Shown here: positions 6,681 through 12,723 of the stretch, in pieces | Numbering within the stretch: position 1 is the first letter of the stretch | Layout of the letters: each line of letters begins with the position of its first letter | Origin: JBFXDW01 sp050180745 | Lineage (GTDB): Bacteria; Pseudomonadota; Alphaproteobacteria; UBA9219 | Length of the DNA: 21,100 bases | Assembly: GCA_050180745.1 (NCBI GenBank) | Contig: JBFXDW010000028.1 | Location: forward strand, 1 to 21,100 | Direction: 5' to 3' | The notes under the pieces: generated by a model | What the model saw: only the letters and a program-made list of their open reading frames with translations | What the model was told of the DNA's origin: nothing | The model's database searches: none | Program-made: the position numbers and the translations under genes

Positions 6681-6917
6681 AACTTCCTCCTATGATTTTT
6701 CAAAATGCTTTCACGTTTTGTTAACTATCTTGCGGCGTGTTTTTCAAATGATCGACAAGAGGCATTTTACCATTTTGCAAATGCTTTCTTGAGGAGAATC
6801 AACGTTACTAAATGGTTAAGATACCAATTATGGGTAAGTTATTGCTAAAAATGGGTAGGTCGCCTCTATTTTCTTTGCTGCCCTGTGCGGGAAGCTTTTA
6901 TTTTCAGTCGATTGCTT
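6681..6917. promoter_or_regulatory. element control-region candidate with operator-like repeats
   Basis: This 237-base AT-rich gap is the only sizeable one in the minus-strand element block. It holds three related direct repeats: ATGGTTAAG at 6812-6820, ATGGGTAAG at 6830-6838 and ATGGGTAGG at 6851-6859, spaced 18 and 21 bases, about two helical turns. It also holds an inverted repeat GCATTT/AAATGC at 6762-6784. It lies upstream of the 151/278-aa pair and probably contains their promoter. An operator array or a small iteron origin are both possible. The plus-strand frames here are not protein-like. Confidence 0.35.
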
Positions 6918-7286
6918 TCAGTCCCCTTTCACCGAAACGCTTTTCAAAAAACTGCTTTCCTGTCTCTCTCTTTCCGCCAGCTTTATGTTTGCCGAGTCGA
7001 GAATAAAGGCGATCCGGCGAGCGACATCCACAATATCAACCTCTTTTTTTGGAACGAGCGGCGTTTCGTCCGGCCCTGAAAGAGGCTGGCATGTTTTGCC
7101 ATAGGAGCGATCCAAAATCTCCTTTGCCGCTGAGACCCGCGCCGCGTCGCTTTCGCTGTCCCGCATGATCAGGCGAAGTGTTTCCAGAGCCTCCGGCGCG
7201 TAGGGCCGCGCCAATTCTTTCAGCTCCGCCGTCGCCTTGTTAAACGTTCCCGCTCGCCGCCCGCCTGTCTTGATCCCTTTTGCCAT
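6918..7286 (-). CDS. phage/element-type small protein (KTGGRxxGTxNK N-terminus)
   Basis: This 122-aa soluble protein has a basic N-terminus KTGGRRAGTFNKATAELKEL, then a helical stretch with ALETLRLIMRDSESDAARVSAAKEILDRSYGK. This arrangement is common in short proteins of alphaproteobacterial prophages and integrated elements, where they are often listed as DUF5681-like or hypothetical, sometimes near terminase genes. The basic start may bind nucleic acid. GAGGAG lies eight bases before the ATG at 7286. The gene follows the 104-aa gene by 29 bases in the same orientation and probably belongs to the int-led transcription unit. No terminase large subunit is present in the window, so a packaging role is only a family-based suggestion. 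Confidence 0.75.
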   Translation of the reverse strand: MAKGIKTGGRRAGTFNKATAELKELARPYAPEALETLRLIMRDSESDAARVSAAKEILDRSYGKTCQPLSGPDETPLVPKKEVDIVDVARRIAFILDSANIKLAERERQESSFLKSVSVKGD

Positions 7287-7315
7287 TTTCTATTCTCCTC
7301 TATTTTAGAAGACGG

Positions 7316-7630
7316 TTAATGCAACACTCGCCAAAACAAATGATCCATTTCCAGATCGTGCCAAGCAGCCAGTTCCGCCTTTTCCGTTGGACAGGAGGCA
7401 TCCGTCATCATCGCGGCGCGTTCGTTCCAGTCCGTCATGATGCGCATAAGATAAAAGCGCATGGCGTTAGTTGGGATTGTCCCAAGTGTCCCGTTTGTCC
7501 CGCCTGTCCCGCTTTGGGACAATGGGACAGTTTGGGACACTTCCGGCGAAAGGGGTTGGCTGCCGTTTGCGTGCTTGCTCAAAACTTTGTTTGCAAGCTC
7601 TTTCAGATCATGCGTTTCATGCAAAGGCAC
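7316..7630 (-). CDS. small element protein with Gly-Thr repeat linker (GTG start)
   Basis: This 104-aa soluble protein has a helical N-terminus (about residues 1-25), a low-complexity linker built on GT pairs (SGTGGTNGTLGT at about 40-51) and a helical C-terminal half with MRFYLMRIMTDWNERAAMM. The GT linker is encoded by the GTCCC/GGGAC repeat cluster at 7471-7542, so the DNA structure may be as important as the peptide. It begins with GTG at 7630, preceded by a purine-rich AAGGGGGGAT; no in-frame ATG exists near the start. Its 5' end overlaps the HTH micro-ORF by 14 bases. Similar short proteins sit near primase or regulator genes of integrated elements, but I cannot name a family. Confidence 0.6.
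   Translation of the reverse strand: MPLHETHDLKELANKVLSKHANGSQPLSPEVSQTVPLSQSGTGGTNGTLGTIPTNAMRFYLMRIMTDWNERAAMMTDASCPTEKAELAAWHDLEMDHLFWRVLH
7471..7542. repeat. cluster of GTCCC/GGGAC inverted and 9-bp direct repeats
   Basis: Within 72 bases there are about eight copies of GTCCC or its complement. They form TTGGGA-TTG-TCCCAA (7471-7485) and a long imperfect hairpin between 7484 and 7542 whose outer arms are AAGTGTCCC and GGGACACTT. Three of the copies follow each other at 9-bp spacing. The cluster lies inside the 104-aa gene. Confidence 0.7.
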
Positions 7631-7745
7631 CTGATCCCCCCTTATTTAATATCCGAGCCACTTGTGACTTGCTCATGCCAACTTCTTTTTCAATATCCCG
7701 ATAGGACATACCGGAATCTCGCAGACCTTTGATTTTTGTTTGCGT
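7617..7745 (-). CDS. 42-codon helix-turn-helix micro-ORF
   Basis: The minus strand between the 219-aa and 104-aa genes encodes, in a third frame, IKGLRDSGMSYRDIEKEVGM followed by SKSQVARILNK. This is a textbook HTH of the Hin-recombinase or phage-regulator kind: a first helix, GMSYRDIEKEVGMS turn, and a recognition helix SQVARIL. The stop is TGA at 7617-7619. The frame has no ATG, GTG or TTG before the helix. The AAGGAG after the upstream gene's stop lies six bases before an ACG codon at 7745, which is the start proposed here; an internal ATG at 7709 would remove the first helix. It sits in the int-led unit and may regulate it, or act as a recombination directionality factor. It could also be a 3' relic of a larger gene. 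Confidence 0.5.
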   Translation of the reverse strand, partial: TQTKIKGLRDSGMSYRDIEKEVGMSKSQVARILNKGGSGAFA

Positions 7746-7756
7746 GTCAGTCTCCT

Positions 7757-8416
7757 TTATGTCCGATACGATCCAGCCGCTATAACTTGACGCATTGCTT
7801 GATCAATCGTTCCGCTCCCGACTTCTGGATCAACAGCCCAAAATGCAGCGGACACAAACGGAACTGCTCCGCCCCTTTTTGTGCTACGATTGAATTTCTT
7901 TCGTGTCGCCTCCTTATAGATTTTGGCGAGGTCATAAACTAGCATATGTTCCATCACTGGGCGTTTCTTTTTCTGTCCATCCCACCCTTCAATTAGGGAA
8001 ACGGCAAGGCTGGCAGCTTCGTGATAAAAATCTATCTGTTCTTTGAAAGAATCAAATTGGTCGTGTCTGGCTAAGGGTTCATCTGACGGAGAGTTTTTCA
8101 AAAGATAGGCTGCTCTGTATAAAAAGCCACATTCCACAGAAGATGCTGCATTACAAAATGTTTCAACGTCATACAAAGCTTGTTCAAGAGATTTGTACAT
8201 ACGATAAATCTCTCGCTTCCACTTTTGTGTGTGCGTCATTTTACTATGCCAATACATCGAACAAGCGATGTTTATTTGCTCGGAGATTTCTTCCCGATTT
8301 GCTTTAGCGTTTACAGGCAGAGTGTTAAGTATGGATAGAAGCGTCTTCGGTTTCAATAGCAAAGGAATTTCTACACGTTTTGCTAGCCGCATGTATTTGG
8401 GGTCAAGCGGTTTCAT
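7757..8416 (-). CDS. integrase-linked element protein of unknown function (219 aa)
   Basis: This 219-aa soluble, mostly helical protein begins MKPLDPKYMR and has a conserved-looking C-terminal part (about 157-196: HMLVYDLAKIYKEATRKKF, then PFVSAAFWAVDP). I have seen this LVYDLAxIYKEAT...FNRS pattern in hypothetical proteins beside integrase genes of alphaproteobacterial elements, but I know no function. Its ATG overlaps the last 14 bases of int, so the two are translationally coupled. GGGGGC lies just upstream as the ribosome site. The gene is followed after its TAA by AAGGAG, which appears to serve the HTH micro-ORF. No catalytic motif or membrane segment is visible. Confidence 0.75.
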   Translation of the reverse strand: MKPLDPKYMRLAKRVEIPLLLKPKTLLSILNTLPVNAKANREEISEQINIACSMYWHSKMTHTQKWKREIYRMYKSLEQALYDVETFCNAASSVECGFLYRAAYLLKNSPSDEPLARHDQFDSFKEQIDFYHEAASLAVSLIEGWDGQKKKRPVMEHMLVYDLAKIYKEATRKKFNRSTKRGGAVPFVSAAFWAVDPEVGSGTIDQAMRQVIAAGSYRT

Positions 8417-9635
8417 GCAGCCCCCGTTTTCCTCTTAAGTTTATCACACGAGAAGAGCCGTTTGCTTGTGCCCGATCCAAAAACTCCGCCCAATCCTGCA
8501 TCATCTTTTTACGTTCCAAAATATATTCCGCCCGATTGTACACGCTTCGGATTTTGTCTCCGTCTTGGTGAGCAAGCTGGCATTCGATCCAGTCGGGGTT
8601 ATAGCCTTTCTCGTTCAGGATCGTGCTGGCGAGGCTGCGGAAGCCGTGACCGCACATACGCCCACCGTAATTCATGCGCCGCAGGGCCATGAGAACGCAC
8701 CCGTTCGACAAATGCCGCGACTTGCTGCGCGAGCTATAGAAGAGAAAGGGCTTGTCCCCCGTAAGCGCGTGAAGCTCTTTCAAAACGGTCAAGGCTTGAC
8801 GGGAAAGCGGCACATAATGCGGACGCTTCATTTTCATGCGCTCTTTCGGGATATGCCACTCCTCACGATCCCAATCTATCTCTTCCCACTTCGCGCCTAT
8901 CAATTCATTCGTTCGCACGAAAGTAAGGGCGAGAAGTTCCATCGCGCAAACGACAAGTCGATCCCCTGAATAGGCACGGACGGCTTTAAGAAGTTCGGGC
9001 AGTTCGGCAGGGGGAATGCACGGATGGTGTTTTTCTTCCGCGCTTGGCAAAATATCCCTCAAATCTGCCGCTGGATTATGCTGGCATAGGCCGCGCTGCG
9101 AGGCATAGCGAAACGTTTGCCCGATAAGCTGTTTCATGCGCTTGGCTGTCTCGATTGTGCCGCGCTTGGCTATTTTTTCGACCACGCGCACAACGTCGGG
9201 GATCGTGATTTCCGTAATAGGCAAGGCCCCTAAATGCGGGAAAACGTGTTGCTCCATGCGAGCGAGGCATTGGACGCGATATTTTTCGTTCATGCCGGAC
9301 TGTTTCAGTTCCAGCCAAGCCCGCGCCACCTTTTCAAACGTGTTTTCCCCCGCATGGGCGACACGAAGCTTTTGGGCCTTCTTCTCGCGTGTGGGGTGCT
9401 TTCCAGCATTCAGCGTGTCCCGCGCTTCATCCCGCGCTCTGCGAGCCTCCGCCAGCGACACGGCGGGGTATTTGCCAAGAGCCAGCATTTGCCCCTTTCC
9501 GTTGAAATTGTAGCGCCAGCGCCAAAGCTTGCCCCCAGCGGGAGACACCTCAACGCAAAGGCCCCCGCTATCGGCAACGCGGTAAAGCTTTTGCTTGGGC
9601 TTTAGGGCTTTTATAGCCAGTTCGGTCAAAGGCAT
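8403..9635 (-). CDS. int: P4-type tyrosine recombinase (integrase)
   Basis: This 410-aa protein has the full P4-integrase layout. An arm-binding DUF4102-type domain (about residues 1-90, with VADSGGLCVEVSPAGGKLWRW) is followed by a SAM-like core-binding domain (about 98-185) and the catalytic domain (about 205-388). The catalytic residues are visible: Arg241 in FVRTNEL, His330 and Arg333 in HGFR, His356 in QLAH, and the nucleophile Tyr366 in SVYNRAEY; the C-terminal MMQDWAEFLD is typical. It would catalyse site-specific integration and excision of the element at the neighbouring tRNA-Ser gene, whose 3' end is about 160 bp upstream of the start. Arm-like direct repeats (9665-9671, 9677-9683) lie between, so int is probably autoregulated. 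It is intact in length and residues. Confidence 0.95.
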   Translation of the reverse strand: MPLTELAIKALKPKQKLYRVADSGGLCVEVSPAGGKLWRWRYNFNGKGQMLALGKYPAVSLAEARRARDEARDTLNAGKHPTREKKAQKLRVAHAGENTFEKVARAWLELKQSGMNEKYRVQCLARMEQHVFPHLGALPITEITIPDVVRVVEKIAKRGTIETAKRMKQLIGQTFRYASQRGLCQHNPAADLRDILPSAEEKHHPCIPPAELPELLKAVRAYSGDRLVVCAMELLALTFVRTNELIGAKWEEIDWDREEWHIPKERMKMKRPHYVPLSRQALTVLKELHALTGDKPFLFYSSRSKSRHLSNGCVLMALRRMNYGGRMCGHGFRSLASTILNEKGYNPDWIECQLAHQDGDKIRSVYNRAEYILERKKMMQDWAEFLDRAQANGSSRVINLRGKRGLHETA

Positions 9636-9660
9636 GGCAATCCGCCTATGAGTAAGTTTT

Positions 9661-9699
9661 AAAATCTACTCGTTAATCTACTCATATTCGGATCGGATT
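9661..9699 (+). repeat. right copy of arm-type integrase-site repeat
   Basis: TCTACTC occurs at 9665-9671 and 9677-9683, a 12-bp period, inside a 39-bp segment that matches 1114-1152 at 29 positions. It lies directly upstream of int, where arm-type binding sites and the int promoter are expected. Confidence 0.55.
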
Positions 9700-9766
9700 G
9701 CAATAGACCATATCGGAGGCGGTCGGATTAAATATGCTTGATTTTATGCTGTTTTCTTCATTCCCT

Positions 9767-9785
9767 CGGACATTACCGGATGTCC
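9767..9785. repeat. hairpin and right copy of the shared end repeat
   Basis: GGACAT and ATGTCC form a perfect 6-bp stem with loop TACCGG (9768-9785), 14 bases past the tRNA 3' end. There is no U tract on either strand, so it is unlikely to be a terminator. Positions 9767-9781 match 1167-1181 at 13 of 15, which suggests a protein-binding site at both ends of the element. Confidence 0.45.
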
Positions 9786-9798
9786 TTAAACTAGATAA

Positions 9799-9888
9799 TG
9801 GCGGACGGGGTGGGATTCGAACCCACGGTGGAGTTGCCCCCACGCTGGTTTTCAAGACCAGTGCATTCAACCGCTCTGCCACCCGTCC
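9799..9888 (-). tRNA. tRNA-Ser (anticodon UGA)
   Basis: On the minus strand the sequence folds as a class II tRNA of 90 nt. The acceptor stem is GGACGGG/CCCGTCC, U8 is present, and the D arm contains GCAGAGCGG. The anticodon stem CTGGT/ACCAG has the loop CTTGAAA, giving anticodon TGA. A long variable arm (GTGGGGGCAACTCCAC) follows, then a T arm with GGTTCGAATCC. Discriminator G73 and an encoded CCA complete the 3' end at 9799. The long variable arm and G73 confirm serine identity. Its 3' end faces the integrase gene and is the probable attachment site. Confidence 0.96.
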
Positions 9889-9896
9889 GTTTTTAT

Positions 9897-9915
9897 GGTT
9901 CTTTCTGAAAGAACC
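9897..9915. repeat. perfect 9-bp palindrome upstream of tRNA-Ser
   Basis: GGTTCTTTC and GAAAGAACC flank a single central base, eight bases before the mature tRNA 5' end. No U tract follows on either strand. It may fold in the 5' leader of the tRNA precursor or bind a dimeric protein. Confidence 0.5.
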
Positions 9916-10070
9916 TATGGTAAGACCGCTGTTTGGTCACCTCACAAATTGAGTGAGCGGAGAGAGCCTTATAATGGATTCTAATCGAAAATCAAAGCAT
10001 ATCTTCTTTCTTGTGTAGCCTTTTCTAGCCTTTTCTCGACATTTTGCCTTTCTTCTGTGAGATTCACCTT

Positions 10071-11237
10071 ATGTCTGCTGATTCGTCTTTTGAGCTCTCT
10101 ATCGTGATGCCGTGCCTTGATGAGGCGCGGACCCTGCCTATTTGTATCAAAAAGGCACAAAAATTTCTTATAGATCACAATGTTAAAGGCGAAATCTTGA
10201 TCGCTGATAATGGCAGTACGGATGGCTCTGTGGCGCTTGCCGAAGAGGCGGGGGCGCGTGTGGTGCGTGTAGAGGAAAGAGGCTATGGCGCGGCTCTTGC
10301 CGGAGGCATTGCCGCAGCTAAGGCTCCTTTAATCATCATGGGGGACTGTGATGATAGTTATGATTTTGAGGCCTTGTTGCCTATGTATGAGAAATTGAAA
10401 GCCGGAATCCAGCTTGTCGTAGGCAATCGGTTTCAGGGCGGGATTAAGCGGGGGGCGATGCCTTTCTTAAATCATTATCTTGGCAATCCTGTATTGAGTT
10501 TTATTGGCCGGTTGTTTTTCAAGATACCCCTTCGTGATTTTCACTGTGGGCTGCGAGGCTTTTCTAGAGATGCGATTTTATCCTTGGACCTTCAAACGAC
10601 GGGGATGGAATACGCCTCCGAAATGATTGTTCGTGCGGCATTACAGGGGCTGAGTGTGGCTGAGGTGCCTGTGACCTTGTCTCCTGATGGGCGGGCGCGT
10701 CCGCCCCATCTTCAGCCGTGGCGTGATGGGTGGCGGCATCTACGCTTTTTGCTCCTTTATTCGCCGCGCTGGGTTTATTTTTATCCGGGGCTTGCTCTTG
10801 TTATATTCGGCTTGGTTTTGGCTACGATGTTGCTGCCTGGTCCTTTAATGATTGCTGATGGTGTAGGGCTTGATGTTCATTCTTTACTTGTGGGGGCAAC
10901 AAGTATTGTCGTGGGGACGCAGACCATTACGTTTGGTCTGATTGCGCGCTCTTACGCGCAAAGGAATGGAATTTTACCGTCTCATTCGCGTTATGATGTG
11001 CTGATCAAGAATGTCCGGCTTGAGCATCTTCTTCTTATTTCAGCCCTTCTTTTGTTGTGCGGTCTTGCGCTGGCAGGGGTGGCAATAGAGCGTTGGAGTG
11101 CGGTTAATTTTGGTGCTATAGATTACCGTGATGTGATGCGTCTTTTGATTTGTGCGGTGACCTCGATCGTTGCTAGTCTTCAGCTTGGCTTTGCGGGGTT
11201 TTTGTTGGGGGTTATGCAGATCCGGCAAAAGGAGTGA
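10071..11237 (+). CDS. family 2 glycosyltransferase with C-terminal membrane domain
   Basis: This 388-aa protein has an N-terminal GT-A fold (about residues 7-225) with IVMPCLDEA, the nucleotide-binding IADNGSTDGS (44-53), and the acidic metal motif GDCDDSYD (91-98). Hydrophobic helices follow at about 236-257, 270-292, 317-338 and 357-382. It resembles the dolichyl-phosphate-mannose/undecaprenyl-phosphate sugar synthases of the GtrB/DPM1 type, but with a larger membrane domain. It would transfer a sugar from a nucleotide donor to a membrane lipid at the cytoplasmic face. A TTG start at 10044 is possible; the ATG at 10071 is preferred because it directly precedes the conserved domain and the longer form adds nothing conserved. 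It stands alone, so the target glycan is unknown. Confidence 0.88.
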   Translation: MSADSSFELSIVMPCLDEARTLPICIKKAQKFLIDHNVKGEILIADNGSTDGSVALAEEAGARVVRVEERGYGAALAGGIAAAKAPLIIMGDCDDSYDFEALLPMYEKLKAGIQLVVGNRFQGGIKRGAMPFLNHYLGNPVLSFIGRLFFKIPLRDFHCGLRGFSRDAILSLDLQTTGMEYASEMIVRAALQGLSVAEVPVTLSPDGRARPPHLQPWRDGWRHLRFLLLYSPRWVYFYPGLALVIFGLVLATMLLPGPLMIADGVGLDVHSLLVGATSIVVGTQTITFGLIARSYAQRNGILPSHSRYDVLIKNVRLEHLLLISALLLLCGLALAGVAIERWSAVNFGAIDYRDVMRLLICAVTSIVASLQLGFAGFLLGVMQIRQKE

Positions 11238-11360
11238 AAGCTGTTATAGCTCTTACTATTGGATCGGCTATATCGTTCTGATTCCTCCTTGCTTGTGGCT
11301 TTAACCCTAGAGTAACCTTACTCAACTTAAAATGCGTGTGATTCGGTAAGGATACGGCAT

Positions 11361-12677
11361 ATGAATATGATTCTTAAGACTATAAAACGCGCCGCTTTTA
11401 TGCTGATGCTGTTTGGTGTTGCTGCTGCTGGAGGTGCTTCGGCTGCTGATCTTCCAACTGCGTCAAGCTCACCTCTAGCGCGCATACAATTCAGTGATGC
11501 GCCTCTTGTTTTACCCGTACAGCGCAATTTTCAGATGGCGATGTTGACGGCCGGGAGTGAGCTGGGGCGGAGCTGTGGAACGTTGGAATCCTATGGCTGG
11601 CGCTTGGATAGGCAAGAGCAGGGGCGCGTCAACCAGATTTTCAACAATGCAGTTGATCAAATTCGAGCACAAGGTTTTACCGTTGAGACGCAACAGGTGA
11701 GCGCTGTTTCCGAGGATGTGACCTTGTTTACAGCAGATCGTGCGGATCGCCACATGCTGTTCCTGTGGTCGGCAGGGGATATTGGCCTCGTTCTGGTTCT
11801 TTGTGAGACATCCGCGCCAATTAGTCCTACGCCGATTATGGCGCGGACGACGAGGGCTAAGGAAATTTATCCAGCTAGTTATCCGATGCCACAGACAATC
11901 GCGCCTGAGACTTCTTTATCTTCACGTATTGCGGCTGGAAGCAATCGGCCTCCACGTCAACTGACTCGGACGGGAGAGGTTCGCCATGATGATTTCTCGC
12001 CTCAAGGCCGTTGGGTTGGTTCTTATACCTGCGTCCAAGGGACTATGGGGGCTGTGCTTGATATTGCTTCATTGCAGGGCGAGCATTTTGAGGGAACCTT
12101 CCGCTTTTATCCTACAGCCAAGAACCCTTATGTTGCTAAAGGGAAGTATAAAGTTTTTGGTGAGTATGATTCAGAATCTCAAAGACTTCTCATTAATCCA
12201 GGCGAGTGGATTGATCGTCCCAAAGGCTATTACAATACAATTATGATTGGCAGTTTTGATCCTGTTGCTAAGAGTCTGAGCGCGTTTTTCCAAGGCATTA
12301 CGGGATGTACGAGTTTTGAAGGGCGGTATGATGGCGTGAAGGCAGAGGCTGAAGAGCCTGTTGCCAAGAAGGCCGTGAAAAAAACTCCTTCAAAGAAGAA
12401 AAAGGTTGCCAAAAAGAACGTCTCAGCGAAGAAATCGGTAAAAGAGAAGGCTCAGACGAGCTCAACGAAAGGGGCTAAAAAGGCAGCGAAAAGCGTGACG
12501 AAGAAGAGCGTTGCACCATCTTCTGTTCCGGCTGCTGCTATAACCCCAGCTACAGAGTTTGAGAAGGAGGCTGACTCGCTTTTGGAGACAGCTCCTGCGA
12601 CGAATTCTGACAAGGCTCCTGTGAAACTCTTGCCCCCAGAGCCGGAAGTTTCTTCGGACGGTATTTTACTGAAATAG
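11361..12677 (+). CDS. exported two-domain protein with lysine-rich histone-like tail
   Basis: This 438-aa protein has a signal peptide (hydrophobic core about 11-27, cleavage after GASA near 28). Domain one (about 51-150) has a Cys pair (72, 148). Domain two (about 217-322) looks like a small beta-barrel: WVGSYTCVQGTMG, GTFRFYP, GEWIDRPKGYY and a closing ITGCTSFEG, with Cys224 and Cys316 probably bridged. Residues 333-384 are a Lys/Ala-rich run (AKKAVKKTPSKKKKVAKK and similar), like histone H1 tails. An acidic, Pro-rich C-terminus follows. AAGGA lies eight bases upstream of the ATG. The family is not recognised. The basic tail on an exported protein could bind polyanionic surface polymers or nucleic acid. 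Confidence 0.82.
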   Translation: MNMILKTIKRAAFMLMLFGVAAAGGASAADLPTASSSPLARIQFSDAPLVLPVQRNFQMAMLTAGSELGRSCGTLESYGWRLDRQEQGRVNQIFNNAVDQIRAQGFTVETQQVSAVSEDVTLFTADRADRHMLFLWSAGDIGLVLVLCETSAPISPTPIMARTTRAKEIYPASYPMPQTIAPETSLSSRIAAGSNRPPRQLTRTGEVRHDDFSPQGRWVGSYTCVQGTMGAVLDIASLQGEHFEGTFRFYPTAKNPYVAKGKYKVFGEYDSESQRLLINPGEWIDRPKGYYNTIMIGSFDPVAKSLSAFFQGITGCTSFEGRYDGVKAEAEEPVAKKAVKKTPSKKKKVAKKNVSAKKSVKEKAQTSSTKGAKKAAKSVTKKSVAPSSVPAAAITPATEFEKEADSLLETAPATNSDKAPVKLLPPEPEVSSDGILLK

Positions 12678-12687
12678 TTTGGAGCTT

Positions 12688-12723
12688 AGAGCCAGTTCAG
12701 AATCTAGATTATGAACAGGCTCT
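12688..12723. terminator. hairpin between convergent genes
   Basis: AGAGCCAGTTCA and TGAACAGGCTCT pair as a 12-bp stem with one mismatch around a 12-base loop. It fills the gap between the exported-protein gene and the convergent phaZ gene and includes the last base of the phaZ stop codon. The U tract is poor on both sides, so it is a likely but not classical bidirectional terminator. Confidence 0.55.

Larger units (their letters stand above)
1036..9813. mobile_element. putative tRNA-Ser-associated integrative element (~8.7 kb)
   Basis: The right end is defined by a P4-type integrase gene reading away from the 3' end of tRNA-Ser(UGA), a classical attachment-site arrangement. The left end is inferred. 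1114-1152 matches 9661-9699 at 29 of 39 ungapped positions, including two copies of a CTACTC-type heptamer at 12-bp period in each. 1167-1181 matches 9767-9781 at 13 of 15. 1036-1057 resembles the tRNA 3' end at 9792-9813 with two 2-base indels. The interior holds phage/element-type small proteins on the minus strand and a six-gene envelope operon on the plus strand. I see no transposase, capsid, primase or conjugation gene, so the element is small and possibly satellite-like. Presence of the element is likely; the exact left boundary is uncertain because no perfect core duplication was found. Confidence 0.55.

Noticed and set aside
7280..7732. 150-aa plus-strand frame opposite the 104-aa gene
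   Set aside because: It is Cys/Pro/Arg-rich because of the GTCCC repeats and is antisense to better supported small genes.
7617..8416. Programmed frameshift joining the 219-aa protein to the HTH
   Set aside because: The HTH frame is open over only about 50 bases of the upstream gene, and I see no slippery heptamer there; the 219-aa protein ends naturally.
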